Notes: generated by a model from the sequence alone, not told the origin. A stretch of DNA of 64,000 nucleotides from Bacteroidia bacterium 43-41 (GCA_001898165.1 MKTD01000014.1:1-64000), one strand, 5' to 3'. Shown: positions 44,230-54,127, counted from the first letter of the stretch. Numbers and translations: made by a program.

Positions 44230-44820
44230 TCAAAACAGATACGCAATAGAGACGGCACCTCTGGTAGGGCCTATATAATGTTTTCGTCCTTCGTTTATCT
44301 TGAATCCGTCTTTCCCTTTTGAGAAAACATCGTAATTCAACCGGCCATAACCCGCTCCACCGGTTACTTCCAGCAACAAATTATTACCGATTATCCATGT
44401 ATAGCCGTAACTCAACCCGACCCCTTTCATGTCTCCCTGATAACGACGGTCTTTCAAAGCTGCCAGCTTGTCGATGGGAAGATTCAGCCCCCCGACATTA
44501 AATTCAGCAAAAACACCGTGTAACCCTAAAAAATGTCCATAAAACGGTTCCCAAAACCAATAGCGGACTTCGGGCCAAATTATCCAATGCTTCCATTGTT
44601 CCCCATTTCCAAACTCAAAAGGATTGTAGCCTCCGGAAAGTTCAAAGGTCATATTGTTCCAAAAAGCGACCTCAACCCCTATATTTGGGGTAGCAGTCGC
44701 CCAATGCGGAATATTGGCCTTGACCCCGATAATCTTCTGTGCTTCGACGTTACTAGAAAATAAGATACAAAACAGCGTTATCAAAACGATTTCCCTTACT
44801 GAGTTCATAATTAACTTCAT
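44230..44820 (-). CDS. DUF3575 outer-membrane protein, downstream paralogue
   Basis: From the ATG at 44820 (an alternative is 44808) the protein has a signal peptide (ITLFCILFSSNVEAQ), then KANIPHWATATPNIGVEVAF, GGYNPFEFGNGEQWKHWIIW and WPEVRYWFWEPFYGHF, ending in an aromatic C-terminus (SIAYLF). This is DUF3575, a small beta-barrel family of unknown role. It is a clear tandem duplicate of the next upstream gene. Confidence 0.85.
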   Translation of the reverse strand: MKLIMNSVREIVLITLFCILFSSNVEAQKIIGVKANIPHWATATPNIGVEVAFWNNMTFELSGGYNPFEFGNGEQWKHWIIWPEVRYWFWEPFYGHFLGLHGVFAEFNVGGLNLPIDKLAALKDRRYQGDMKGVGLSYGYTWIIGNNLLLEVTGGAGYGRLNYDVFSKGKDGFKINEGRKHYIGPTRGAVSIAYLF

Positions 44821-44842
44821 TACACCCGGAACAGTTATATAG

Positions 44843-45424
44843 TTAATTGATGAGGTAAACAAAAGAGATCGCACCTTTGGTTGGACCAAAATAATTTTTT
44901 GTATTCTCTCCGGTTTTCTGGCCGCTCCCGCCTAATGAATAGATGTCATAATTGAACCGGGCAAAGCCTCCGCCTAAAGTAACCTCAATCCCCCATCTGT
45001 CGTTCAATATCCATTTGTAACCGTAACTCAACCCAAGCCCAATGGCGCTTCCCTGATAACGGCCGGTTTTAACTCCTGAAAAGCGACCCGATGGCAAATC
45101 CAGACCACCGATATTGTATTGGCCACCCACAGCGTGAATGCCAAAAAAATGGCCATCAAAAGCCTGATCAAGCCAATACCTCAATTCCGGCCAAACAACC
45201 CAGTGTTTCATCTGTTTGTTGTCCCCAAACTTGAAAGGATTAAACCCACCGGAGAACTCGAAGCTGAGATTTTCACCCAACACAAATTCAACACCTAAAT
45301 TAGGTGTGGCCGTAAACCAATACGGGACATTGGTTTTTATTGAAGTTCTTTGAGCATGCGCGCTGAAAAACAATCCTGTCGCAAGAAACAAGATTACGGA
45401 TAGTGTTTTTAACTTGTACATCAT
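44843..45424 (-). CDS. DUF3575 outer-membrane protein, upstream paralogue
   Basis: The 193-residue protein has a signal peptide (LFLATGLFFSAHAQ) and KTNVPYWFTATPNLGVEFVL, GGFNPFKFGDNKQMKHWVVW and WPELRYWLDQAFDGHF, in step with its neighbour. It is DUF3575, probably an outer-membrane barrel. The paralogue starts 22 nt after its stop, implying one transcript. Its function is unknown. Confidence 0.87.
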   Translation of the reverse strand: MMYKLKTLSVILFLATGLFFSAHAQRTSIKTNVPYWFTATPNLGVEFVLGENLSFEFSGGFNPFKFGDNKQMKHWVVWPELRYWLDQAFDGHFFGIHAVGGQYNIGGLDLPSGRFSGVKTGRYQGSAIGLGLSYGYKWILNDRWGIEVTLGGGFARFNYDIYSLGGSGQKTGENTKNYFGPTKGAISFVYLIN

Positions 45425-45821
45425 TTTATTTCGTTTTACGTGATACCAAATATTCTAGTTAAACAATTGGCGAAAAGAAAAGTTTTGACATCTTTTATTT
45501 TCTCATAAACCCGCTTCATTTCCACATGTGCTTGTTCCTTTTTTGTCTTCCTTTGCGATACACACTATTTGCTTTCCAAAGAATTAAACACGGATGATGT
45601 ACGGAAAACAGCGAAAGAATATATAAACAAACAGGCGTGACTTTCGATTCGGCATTACCATCCATTTACTGACAAGCAACAAAGAAAGACTCACTGCCGT
45701 TTCGTATCAGCCCGATTTCAAATCCAAAATTTGCCATAAGTCGCATTGCAGATAACCTCATAATAAAATATAAAATTAAATTATCTTACCGGCTCTTCCT
45801 ATTTTAATTCAATGTTTATTA
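45425..45821. other. AT-rich spacer between divergent DUF3575 and lacI-type genes
   Basis: About 400 nt with no convincing gene. Small open stretches have no recognisable similarity. The regulator promoter and operator follow. Confidence 0.4.
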
Positions 45822-45829
45822 TATCTTTG
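45822..45829 (+). promoter_or_regulatory. -7 promoter box of the LacI-family regulator
   Basis: TATCTTTG is a perfect -7 box 49 nt before the ATG at 45879. The operator-like palindrome at 45851-45868 lies within the predicted leader just downstream. Confidence 0.6.
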
Positions 45830-45850
45830 CAATGAATATTTATACAATAT

Positions 45851-45868
45851 TAGTTAACCGGTTTAGCA
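45851..45868. promoter_or_regulatory. Operator-like site upstream of the LacI-family gene
   Basis: TAGTTAACCGGTTTAGCA carries the palindromic core AACCGGTT. A site at 46952-46969 matches it at 17 of 18 positions. LacI-family proteins bind such CG-centred palindromes. Its place between the promoter and start codon fits autorepression. Confidence 0.65.
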
Positions 45869-45878
45869 AAACGGGTGG

Positions 45879-46886
45879 ATGAAAAAGAAGAGAAAGGTAT
45901 CGATACAGGATATTGCTGATAAATTAGGCGTTTCGAAGGGGACTGTCTCATTGGTATTGAGTGGCAAGGCAAAAGGCAGCCGTGTAAGTGACGAAATGTG
46001 TAAAAAAGTAAAAGAGGCCGCTGAAGAGATGAACTACCAACCCAATGAAATAGCACGGAGTCTCAGTACCGGCAAAACCATGACTATTGGCGTGATTGTC
46101 ACAGACATTTCAAACGAGTTTTTTGGAAATCTGACCTTCCACATACAGGAGCAGGCAAAGAAATATGGTTACACTGTGATCACTACAAACACCAATGAAG
46201 ATTTGGATGAATTCAACGATGCCGTTACCACATTGTTAAACAAACAGGTTGACGGTATTATATTTGTTCCGGTGGATAACGGACAACAAATAGCTGAGAA
46301 AATTACCAAAAGGCATATTCCATTGGTACAGGTAGATCGGTTTTATCCGAATTTCAAAGCAAACTATGTTGTAGTTGATAATTATAAAGTCTCTGCAAAG
46401 GCCACGGAACATCTAATAAAAAAAGGGTTGAAGAAGATTGCCGTCATTTGTTATGATTTTGATGTCAATGCCTTGACAGAAAGACGACAAGGCTGCATAG
46501 ACATGTTGCGACAATATAAGTTACTGGACCCCGGTCTAATTAAAGACATCCGTTATCAGGATCAGGAAGAAGAAATAAAACAGGCTATTCATGACCTTAA
46601 AAATTATCCTGACAAAATTGATGCTATATATTTTTGTTCACGGAAAGTATTTATTACCGGAGTAGGGTATATGTACAAAAACGAGATAAGAATTCCTGAA
46701 GACATGGAAGTTGTATGCTTTGACAAGATTGACTCTTTTGCGATCGCTAATATCCCAATCATTTACATTGAGCAACCCATAAAGAAAATGGGAGAAAAAG
46801 CAGTCGATATTCTTGTGGAGCAAATTAAGGGGTCGGATGATGTAAAACAATATGTATTTGACACGAAACTAATGTATATTAATTAA
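45879..46886 (+). CDS. LacI-family transcriptional regulator
   Basis: The N-terminal HTH (VSIQDIADKLGVSKGTVSLV, then YQPNEIARSLSTGKT hinge helix) and the periplasmic-binding-protein-like effector domain (TIGVIVTDISNEFFGNLTF, ADRFYPNF-like and CFDKIDSFAIANIPIIYIEQ segments) define LacI/PurR-type regulators. At 335 residues it is of normal length. It is placed directly upstream of the mannoside cluster, and both upstream regions carry the same operator-like sequence, so it probably controls that cluster. The inducer is unknown; mannose or a mannoside is likely. Confidence 0.92.
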   Translation: MKKKRKVSIQDIADKLGVSKGTVSLVLSGKAKGSRVSDEMCKKVKEAAEEMNYQPNEIARSLSTGKTMTIGVIVTDISNEFFGNLTFHIQEQAKKYGYTVITTNTNEDLDEFNDAVTTLLNKQVDGIIFVPVDNGQQIAEKITKRHIPLVQVDRFYPNFKANYVVVDNYKVSAKATEHLIKKGLKKIAVICYDFDVNALTERRQGCIDMLRQYKLLDPGLIKDIRYQDQEEEIKQAIHDLKNYPDKIDAIYFCSRKVFITGVGYMYKNEIRIPEDMEVVCFDKIDSFAIANIPIIYIEQPIKKMGEKAVDILVEQIKGSDDVKQYVFDTKLMYIN

Positions 46887-46922
46887 TTCTTTTTGAATAA
46901 CGAAACAAATTTAAACAGTTTC
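46885..46922 (+). repeat. 38-nt repeat, copy B
   Basis: This is the second copy of the sequence at 42546-42583 (36 of 38 positions identical). It starts at the stop codon of the LacI-type gene and lies 30 nt before the second operator-like site. Confidence 0.7.
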
Positions 46923-46951
46923 CAAGTTTTAACGGGATTTTAATAAATAGC

Positions 46952-46969
46952 TAGTTAACCGGTTCAGCA
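46952..46969. promoter_or_regulatory. Operator-like site upstream of the mannosidase operon
   Basis: TAGTTAACCGGTTCAGCA shares 17 of 18 positions with 45851-45868. It lies 98 nt before the GH38 start codon. No full-consensus -7 box is visible nearby, so the exact promoter is unresolved. Confidence 0.65.
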
Positions 46970-47067
46970 TTTTTTAAAATTAATCGATATGATAAATTGT
47001 AGAATCGGAATAAACCCTTAGATTTTTAAACAATAGACTAACTATTTTCCTAAACTAAATAAAAAAA

Positions 47068-49740
47068 ATGAATACGATGAAAGCAATTCTTATTACTCTT
47101 TGTGTTTTATGGGTCTCTTCATCATCTTTTGGAATGTTCAATGAACCTCCCGGCAGCAGTGTTTCAAAGAAAGACACCATTCATGTTGCAGGACATGCGC
47201 ACATGGATATGAACTGGTTATGGACTTACTCCGAAACCATGAAAATGTGTAACGACAATCTCAGGCAAACGGTTGCTTTTATGAAGGAATTTCCGGACTA
47301 TACCATGATCCAAGGCCAGGCTTCCGTTTATAATTTCGTGGAAAAAGTTGATCCTCCGTTGTTTGAAGAGGTGAAAAAATACGTAAAAGAAGGGCGCTTA
47401 GAACCTGTTGGCGGTATGTGGACCGAAGGCGATATGAACCTTTCTTCCGGAGAAGCCATCACCCGTTCCTTTTTACTCGGACAACGCTATTTCCTGAAAC
47501 ATTTTGGAAAAATGACAAATATCGGCTGGCTGCCCGATAACTTCGGACATATATCGCAGATGCCTCAGATACTAAAGTTAGCCGGATGCGACTATTTCTA
47601 CTTCCACAGGTGTAAACCTTATATTGGCACTTTCTGGTGGGAAGGAAGCGATTTATCGAAAGTCCTATGCTATGCCAACGACACATACAACGGCGATATT
47701 ACTATAACCCTGAAAGATGAGCTTACTAAATTTGATCCAAAAGGGCATAGGATCATACAAATTACAGGCGTGGGAGATCACGGTGGCGGCCCCACCCGGG
47801 CAAATATTGAAATGGTACATCAATTAGATAAAATGGCCGGTTATCCTTCTGTAAAATTTACGACAGCTAACGATTTTTTCAGTAAAAGCGCTATGGAAGC
47901 CAAAGACAAGCCTACGCATCACGGTGAAATGCAATTTATATTCGAAGGCTGTTACACAACTGTATCAGATATAAAATCAGGCAACCGCAATAATGAGAAC
48001 ATGCTTTACAGCAACGAGTTTTTTAATACTTTGCGCTGGTTAAAGGGAGATAAATATCCTGCCGAAGAAATCCGCGATCTGTGGATTACACAAACGTTCA
48101 ACCAGTTCCACGACATCCTGCCCGGCTCCGCTATTAACGAAGCCAACAAAGAGGCCGTAGCCCGTTACACGGAAAATCTCAGGAAATCGACGGAATTAAG
48201 GGACAATGCTTTCAGGAAAACAGCTGATGAAATAAAATTCCAGACCAATCTGGGACAGCCTGTAGTAGCATTTAACCTGCAACCTGTTTCGCGGGAAACG
48301 ATTGTAGAAGCAAACGTGTATTCGCATGCCCAACCTGCTTCTGTAAAATCGACAAGCTGGGGCGACTATTACGGATCAAAAAATATAACTCCCATTGATA
48401 AAGGGCAGGGAAATTACCCTACGGTATTCGTGCGCGATGCATCCGGTAAAACCTATCCCGCACAAATCGTATGGTCTAAAGTAACTCCTCCGGGATTCAC
48501 CTCTAAAGTACAATTCATTGTTGACGATATGCCGGCGGGAGGTTACAAAACGTTCTACGTGGACATGACCCGGCCGGGCACATTCAATGAACCGATCCCT
48601 TTTGAAAACAATACTTTTGAAACCGATTTTTTTAAAGTAAAAGTGAATATGCAAACCGGGGGCATATCAGGTTTATACGACAAACGTTACGATAAAGAAT
48701 ACGTTCAGGACGGAAAAGAATTGAATCATCTCAAAATGTACCTTGAAGACAAAAAAGGAGGCATGAAGTCGTGGACCTTAAATAAAATTGTGAAAGAAGA
48801 GGATGTTGATGATGTAAAAAGCGTAAAGATAGTAGAGAACGGGCCGGTGAGAGCATGTATCGAAACCGTTAAACAGTGGGGAAAATCCAGCTTCACAGAA
48901 AGAACCTACATATACCGCTCTTATCCGAGAATCGAATACGAAATGGAAGTGCATTGGCTTGAGACCGGAACAGACTCAACCGATTCGCCCATGCTAAGAG
49001 CTATCTTCCCACTGGCATACAATGATCCGGGATTTTATTGCCAGGTACCTTTCGATGTAGTTGAAAGGCCGGCAAACGGCAAGTTTCAGGGAGGAGCCGT
49101 ACCCGAATACCTCGCCTCACAGTCTAATGTCTATGGCATGGATCCGGAAAGGGCGGACGGGCAGGAAGTTCCTGCACAAAAATGGGTCGACGTGACTGAC
49201 GGAAAAACGGGGATAGCCCTTTTAAACAAGACCAAATACGGACATTCCTACCACGATGGCGAACTAAGGCTTACGCTGATGAGGGCTGCCGGCAATCCCG
49301 ATATCTATCCCAATCTCGGCAAATTCGTCATTAATTATGCCCTTTATCCTCACACGGGAGATTGGAAGAACGGGGTATGGGCAGAGGGGGATGATTATAA
49401 TGTTCCTGTGTTGGCAGCAGAGCCCCCGTCACTGGCTTTGGTAAAAAGCCACGCAACACAACCCGAGGAAAAATCGTTCTTTTCCGTAAATCAGCCAAAC
49501 ATCATAATGACAGGCATCAAACAATCAGAGGATGGAGACGAACTCATAATCAGAATAGTAGAAATTGAGGGCAAAGCAACAACTGCCCAAATCAAGCTGC
49601 CTGTTCCGGCAAAATCGGTACGAAGATTAAGTCTGATAGAGCTACCCCTTCAAAATGTACCCTCTCCTGCTTTACAAGGCACAACTTTATCCGTACAGTT
49701 GAAACCTCACGAAATTGCAACTATCGGTATCAGGCTTTAA
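47068..49740 (+). CDS. GH38 alpha-mannosidase, secreted
   Basis: A signal peptide (LITLCVLWVSSSSFG) is followed by the GH38 catalytic domain: HVAGHAHMDMNWLWT (zinc His and Asp), GGMWTEGDMNLSSGEA, GWLPDNFGHISQMPQIL with the nucleophile Asp, and a central helical region. The C-terminal beta domains (EVHWLETGTDSTDS, KYGHSYHDGELRLTLMR) complete an 890-residue enzyme. It releases mannose from alpha-mannosides retaining configuration. It leads the cluster and acts in the periplasm or at the surface, before uptake by the downstream porter. Confidence 0.93.
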   Translation: MNTMKAILITLCVLWVSSSSFGMFNEPPGSSVSKKDTIHVAGHAHMDMNWLWTYSETMKMCNDNLRQTVAFMKEFPDYTMIQGQASVYNFVEKVDPPLFEEVKKYVKEGRLEPVGGMWTEGDMNLSSGEAITRSFLLGQRYFLKHFGKMTNIGWLPDNFGHISQMPQILKLAGCDYFYFHRCKPYIGTFWWEGSDLSKVLCYANDTYNGDITITLKDELTKFDPKGHRIIQITGVGDHGGGPTRANIEMVHQLDKMAGYPSVKFTTANDFFSKSAMEAKDKPTHHGEMQFIFEGCYTTVSDIKSGNRNNENMLYSNEFFNTLRWLKGDKYPAEEIRDLWITQTFNQFHDILPGSAINEANKEAVARYTENLRKSTELRDNAFRKTADEIKFQTNLGQPVVAFNLQPVSRETIVEANVYSHAQPASVKSTSWGDYYGSKNITPIDKGQGNYPTVFVRDASGKTYPAQIVWSKVTPPGFTSKVQFIVDDMPAGGYKTFYVDMTRPGTFNEPIPFENNTFETDFFKVKVNMQTGGISGLYDKRYDKEYVQDGKELNHLKMYLEDKKGGMKSWTLNKIVKEEDVDDVKSVKIVENGPVRACIETVKQWGKSSFTERTYIYRSYPRIEYEMEVHWLETGTDSTDSPMLRAIFPLAYNDPGFYCQVPFDVVERPANGKFQGGAVPEYLASQSNVYGMDPERADGQEVPAQKWVDVTDGKTGIALLNKTKYGHSYHDGELRLTLMRAAGNPDIYPNLGKFVINYALYPHTGDWKNGVWAEGDDYNVPVLAAEPPSLALVKSHATQPEEKSFFSVNQPNIIMTGIKQSEDGDELIIRIVEIEGKATTAQIKLPVPAKSVRRLSLIELPLQNVPSPALQGTTLSVQLKPHEIATIGIRL

Positions 49741-49798
49741 TAGGTCTTCGATTGAAAAAATATAATAATCACATCAATGAATTTAAAAATTAAACGGT

Positions 49799-51175
49799 AT
49801 GCAAAACCCGGATACAAAACTTTCTGAAAAAAGAATAAGTCTATCCGGCATTTCCCTTATAGCTGCCTTGGCAGGTTTCATTTTTGGTTTTGACACGGTT
49901 GTCATCTCCGGCGCCAACCTGCCAATAAAGGAGTTATGGGGTACCACCCCTCTGTTTCATGGATTTTTTATAATGTCCATGGCTTTGTGGGGTACTGTAA
50001 TCGGAGCAATTTTCGGAGGGTTCCCCACAGAGAAATTCGGAAGAAAAAAAGTACTGCTGAGCGTCGGAATCTTATTCAGCTTGTCGGCAATAGGAACAGC
50101 GCTTGCCACAAATCCGTATTCTTTCTCTTTCTTTAGATTTATCGGAGGATTGGGAATTGGCGTTTCTTCTGTTGTAGCTCCCATCTATATATCAGAAATT
50201 TCTACTCCGGAAAACAGGGGAAAACTTACCGGAATGTATCAGTTTAATATTGTATTTGGTTTACTGATTGCCTATATTTCAAATTATTTTTTAAAAGGAT
50301 TTGATGGAGCTAACGATTGGCGATGGATGTTAGGTATCATGGTTGTTCCTGCTCTGGTTTACGCATTGCTGGTAATTTTTGTTCCCGAAAGCCCAAGATG
50401 GCTGGTGATGAAGAACAGGGAAGAAGAGGCGGAGAATATAATTACCCGGCTGGGAATCGATAATCCGAAAGAAGAGGTCATAAACATTGGAAATAGCATC
50501 AGGGATCAATTGATGCAGAAAAGAACTTCCATTTTAATACCCCGGTATAAACGCATTATGTGGCTGGCTTTTTTCATTGCTTTTTTCAATCAATGGTCGG
50601 GTATAAATTTTATCCTGTATTATGCCCCCGAGATCTTGGAACGATCCGGATTGGCAGCCAAAGACTCTTTATTCAATTCCATCCTGCTCGGCGGAATAAA
50701 TATTATTTTCACTTTTTTAGGATTACACCTGATCGATAAATCAGGCCGGAAAAAATTACTTGTCATTGGCTCATTCGGCTATATTATAAGTCTTGTAATG
50801 GTTGCATGGAGCTTTTACACTCACGCCGGTTCTGTGGTCCTGCTGGTCTTTTTGTTGTTGTTTTGCGCATCACATGCCATTGGGCAAGGGACAGTTATCT
50901 GGGTCTTTATCTCGGAGATATTTCCAACCGCTATCCGGGCAAAAGGGCAGTCTTTCGGTGCGAGCGTACACTGGATTTTTGCAGCATTTATTACTTTGAT
51001 CACTCCTGTTTTTTTAGATTCCGATAAAGGTATCTTCAAGGAAAATCCTTGGCCGATATTCGCATTTTTCGCATTCATGATGATATTGCAACTGATATGG
51101 GTATTCATAAAAGTGCCTGAGACCAAAGGAATATCCCTGGAAGAGCTGAGTAAAAAGTTAGTTTCAGACGAATAA
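49799..51175 (+). CDS. MFS sugar porter
   Basis: This 458-residue protein has twelve predicted membrane helices and sugar-porter signatures: GFIFGFDTVVISGA at the start, EKFGRKKVLL, FIGGLGIGVSSVVAPIYISE, PESPRWLVM in the central loop and KVPETKGISLEEL at the end. It belongs to the XylE/GLUT-like family that imports monosaccharides with protons. Its location after the mannosidase suggests mannose uptake. It starts 58 nt after the mannosidase stop. Confidence 0.92.
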   Translation: MQNPDTKLSEKRISLSGISLIAALAGFIFGFDTVVISGANLPIKELWGTTPLFHGFFIMSMALWGTVIGAIFGGFPTEKFGRKKVLLSVGILFSLSAIGTALATNPYSFSFFRFIGGLGIGVSSVVAPIYISEISTPENRGKLTGMYQFNIVFGLLIAYISNYFLKGFDGANDWRWMLGIMVVPALVYALLVIFVPESPRWLVMKNREEEAENIITRLGIDNPKEEVINIGNSIRDQLMQKRTSILIPRYKRIMWLAFFIAFFNQWSGINFILYYAPEILERSGLAAKDSLFNSILLGGINIIFTFLGLHLIDKSGRKKLLVIGSFGYIISLVMVAWSFYTHAGSVVLLVFLLLFCASHAIGQGTVIWVFISEIFPTAIRAKGQSFGASVHWIFAAFITLITPVFLDSDKGIFKENPWPIFAFFAFMMILQLIWVFIKVPETKGISLEELSKKLVSDE

Positions 51176-51184
51176 TCAATTTAT

Positions 51185-52198
51185 ATGATAGTATTGGAAA
51201 ACAATAAAATTTTGCTTAAAATAAATTTAGCAGGGGGTTCTTATTCTGATTTTCATCTAAAGGAATTGCCGTTGAATCCTATTAACTGGAAAATTGAAGA
51301 TGAAACACAACCTCCCTTTAAGGGTCATTTCCTTTGCTTCGATCGTTGGGGACCGCCTTCTGAAGCCGAGAGATTAAATGGTTTTATGCATCATGGTGAA
51401 GTGAACACTCAGAAATGGGAATTATTAGACAGCCATTCTGGCGAATGTGCCATGTTTTGCACTTTACCGATGGGCGGGCTTGAATTAACACGGCGGGTCA
51501 GCCTGATAGAAGAAGAACCGGTTTTTTTCGTTTCAGAAAAGATAAGAAACCTCAACAAATATGGCCGCATGTTCAATATTGTCCAACATGTGACGATCGC
51601 TCCTCCTTTTCTCGATAAAACAACTTTATTCGATAATAATACCGAAAAGGGATTCGAAGATAAAGAGGACGGAAGTTTAAATCAGGAAGAACCGGTTCTA
51701 TGTTGGCCCGAAGCAATTCATAAAGACGAAAGGGTAAACCTGCGGCAATTTCAGAGTCCCTGGCCAAGAGTATCGTCTTTTGTATATAACAAAAATGAAA
51801 TTTATGGATGGGTTACCGCAAGTAATCCACCCCGGGGGTTGATGTTGGGCTATATATGGAAAATTGAGGATTATCCCTGGATTAATTTTTGGCGTCCAAT
51901 GGAAAACGGCAGTCCTGCCGCATTCGGCATGGAGTTTGGCACAACAGGGTTACATGAACCTTTTACTGTACTGGCTAAAAAAGGTAAGATATTTGATCGG
52001 AATTTATATGAGTTTATCGATGCCAATGAAACAATAAACAAAACCTTTCTCGCTTTTCTGGCTACTATTCCTGAAGATTTTAACGGAGTGGATAAAGTCA
52101 AACTGGAAAGTTCAAACCTGATTGTCAAAGAAAGAGGCAGGGGGAACAGAGACATCCGGTACAAGCTTAATGAAAGCTGTCTCTGCCTCCCGACATGA
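51185..52198 (+). CDS. Galactose mutarotase-like (aldose epimerase fold) protein
   Basis: The 337-residue protein lacks a signal peptide. Segments such as HFLCFDRWGPPSEAE, GFMHHGEVNTQKWEL, NIVQHVTIAPPFL and AAFGMEFGTTG resemble proteins with a supersandwich fold (aldose 1-epimerase-like), with His residues at mutarotase-like positions. I cannot name an exact family, and the substrate is inferred from the neighbours. A mutarotase could interconvert the mannose anomers before isomerisation. It starts 9 nt after the sugar porter. Confidence 0.6.
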   Translation: MIVLENNKILLKINLAGGSYSDFHLKELPLNPINWKIEDETQPPFKGHFLCFDRWGPPSEAERLNGFMHHGEVNTQKWELLDSHSGECAMFCTLPMGGLELTRRVSLIEEEPVFFVSEKIRNLNKYGRMFNIVQHVTIAPPFLDKTTLFDNNTEKGFEDKEDGSLNQEEPVLCWPEAIHKDERVNLRQFQSPWPRVSSFVYNKNEIYGWVTASNPPRGLMLGYIWKIEDYPWINFWRPMENGSPAAFGMEFGTTGLHEPFTVLAKKGKIFDRNLYEFIDANETINKTFLAFLATIPEDFNGVDKVKLESSNLIVKERGRGNRDIRYKLNESCLCLPT

Positions 52199-52247
52199 AA
52201 CAGTGTTGGAATAGGGATAAACATTTTAAAATATCATTGTATTAATT

Positions 52248-52925
52248 ATGAAACGAAGTGAAATAAATCGGATTTTAAGGGATGCAAAAGAGTTTTTATA
52301 CGAAAAAAACTTCTTGTTGCCTCCGTGGGCCTATTGGACGATAGATGAGTGGAGAGAAAACAGGGAAAATGCGGAAGAAATTTTCAACAACATGCTGGGA
52401 TGGGATATTACCGATTTCGGCTCAGGAGATTTTCACAGACGGGGATTATTTTTATTTACCATCAGGAATGGGAAATTCAATGTCGATAAGAAACCGTACG
52501 CCGAAAAAATAATGATTGTTGAAGAAAATCAGGAAACTCCGATGCACTATCATTGGTCAAAAATGGAAGACATTATTAACCGCGGCGGCGGAAATCTGGT
52601 CATAGAACTATACAATTCAACCCCTGACGACAAACTCGGCACAACAGATGTACACTATAAAAAAGATGGTGTAAAAGGTTCGGTTAAAGCAGGAGGAAAA
52701 GTTGTTTTAACGCCGGGTGAAAGTATTTCTCTGGAACAGGGAGTGTATCATCGTTTCTATGGCGAACCGGGAAAAGGAAGAGTGCTTGTAGGGGAGGTAA
52801 GCATGGTAAACGATGATTCGACAGATAACTGTTTTCTCGAAACAATCGGAAGATTTCCAACCATCGTCGAAGACGAGGAACCTCTCTATTTATTGGTCAA
52901 CGATTACATCACCTTCCTGTCTTAA
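52248..52925 (+). CDS. D-lyxose/D-mannose isomerase family protein
   Basis: This 225-residue cupin matches D-lyxose ketol-isomerase (YdaE-like). Metal ligands are visible: His100 and His102 (PMHYHWSKMED), Glu107 and His168 (GVYHRFYG). WAYWTIDEWRENRENAEEI and NRGGGNLVIELYN are family segments. Such enzymes convert D-lyxose to D-xylulose and D-mannose to D-fructose. In this cluster D-mannose to D-fructose is the sensible reaction. Confidence 0.85.
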   Translation: MKRSEINRILRDAKEFLYEKNFLLPPWAYWTIDEWRENRENAEEIFNNMLGWDITDFGSGDFHRRGLFLFTIRNGKFNVDKKPYAEKIMIVEENQETPMHYHWSKMEDIINRGGGNLVIELYNSTPDDKLGTTDVHYKKDGVKGSVKAGGKVVLTPGESISLEQGVYHRFYGEPGKGRVLVGEVSMVNDDSTDNCFLETIGRFPTIVEDEEPLYLLVNDYITFLS

Positions 52926-52936
52926 ACGAAACAAGA

Positions 52937-54127
52937 ATGTTGAAAAAGAAAATAGTAGTATCCGGTACGGGATGCTGTTTGGTGGACAGGCTGTACAACA
53001 ACGTATCTTTTCATTCAGAGGCTTTTCTCTCTTATTCTTCTAAAAAAAGAGGAGACGGAGGGCTTAGTCCCGGCCATCTGGTACTGAAAGAAGAGTTTGA
53101 GAGTTATGTGGAAAAAGATTTTCAAGTTGTCCTTAACGAACTGACAACAGGAAGGGCACCGGATAAAATCAACGTTGGCGGTCCCTGTATCGTGGCCCTT
53201 ATCCATGCCGCCCAGATCACGTCCGGGTCGAATGGTGTAATTAAGTTCTATGGATGTCATGGGCCTGACGAAAACGGAAATTTTCTGTTATCCTCTTTGC
53301 AAAAACTACCGGTAAATATCAGCCATTATAAACAAATGGGGAATTTGACCCCCTCTACCGATGTCTTTTCCGACCCCTATTACGATAACGGGCATGGTGA
53401 AAGGGTATTCGTAAATTCTATAGGCTCGGCTTGGGACTATGCTCCTGAAAACCTGGATGCAGATTTTTTCAAATCGGACATTGTTGTATTCGGAGGAACT
53501 GCATTGGTTCCACAGATACATAATAATCTGGGCGAATTACTTCAACAATCAAAGGATAATGGATGCATTTCTCTTGTTAACACGGTTTTTGACTTCGTGA
53601 ACGACGCAGCAAACCCGCATAAAAGATGGCCATTGGGGAAAAACGATGAGAGCTACCAAAACATCGATCTTTTAATTACAGACAGCGATGAGGCGTTGCG
53701 CCTGAGCGGGGAAAAAAACCTTGAAAAAGCCATGCAATTCTTTATTGACAAACAGACAGGTGCTGTTATTATTACCAACGGGGCAAAGAATGTTTTGATG
53801 TATGCTGACAACAAATTATTCGGGAAGGTTAACGTGAAGGAATTACCCGTTTCAAAATCTATTTCGGACAAAATTAAAGAAAAGCTTTATGCCGGAGACA
53901 CAACGGGCTGCGGGGACAATTTTGTAGGTGGTGTGATTGGTTCTTTAATATTTCAACTCAACGAGGGTCGGGAAAAGCTGGATTTGGAAGAGGCAACCGC
54001 TCTCGGTATTGTGTCGGGCGGTTACGCATGTTTGTATATCGGCGGCACTTACTTTGAGAAATATCCGGGTGAAAAATACGAACTGATGATGCCAATTCTC
54101 AACGATTATAAAAAGCAGATTAAATAA
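52937..54127 (+). CDS. PfkB-family sugar kinase
   Basis: The 396-residue protein has the ribokinase/PfkB fold with the C-terminal signature AGDTTGCGDNFVGGVIGSL (catalytic Asp in GCGD) and NVGGPCIVALIHAAQ near the N-terminal substrate site. The N-terminus (SGTGCCLVDRLYNNV) has an unusual Cys pair in the first strand. As it follows a mannose isomerase it is probably a fructokinase making fructose-6-phosphate, but the substrate is inferred from context. Confidence 0.82.
   Translation: MLKKKIVVSGTGCCLVDRLYNNVSFHSEAFLSYSSKKRGDGGLSPGHLVLKEEFESYVEKDFQVVLNELTTGRAPDKINVGGPCIVALIHAAQITSGSNGVIKFYGCHGPDENGNFLLSSLQKLPVNISHYKQMGNLTPSTDVFSDPYYDNGHGERVFVNSIGSAWDYAPENLDADFFKSDIVVFGGTALVPQIHNNLGELLQQSKDNGCISLVNTVFDFVNDAANPHKRWPLGKNDESYQNIDLLITDSDEALRLSGEKNLEKAMQFFIDKQTGAVIITNGAKNVLMYADNKLFGKVNVKELPVSKSISDKIKEKLYAGDTTGCGDNFVGGVIGSLIFQLNEGREKLDLEEATALGIVSGGYACLYIGGTYFEKYPGEKYELMMPILNDYKKQIK

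Noticed and set aside
53015-53260. Minus-strand ORF inside the PfkB kinase gene
   Set aside because: Shadow frame with no motif and no spacing for independent expression.
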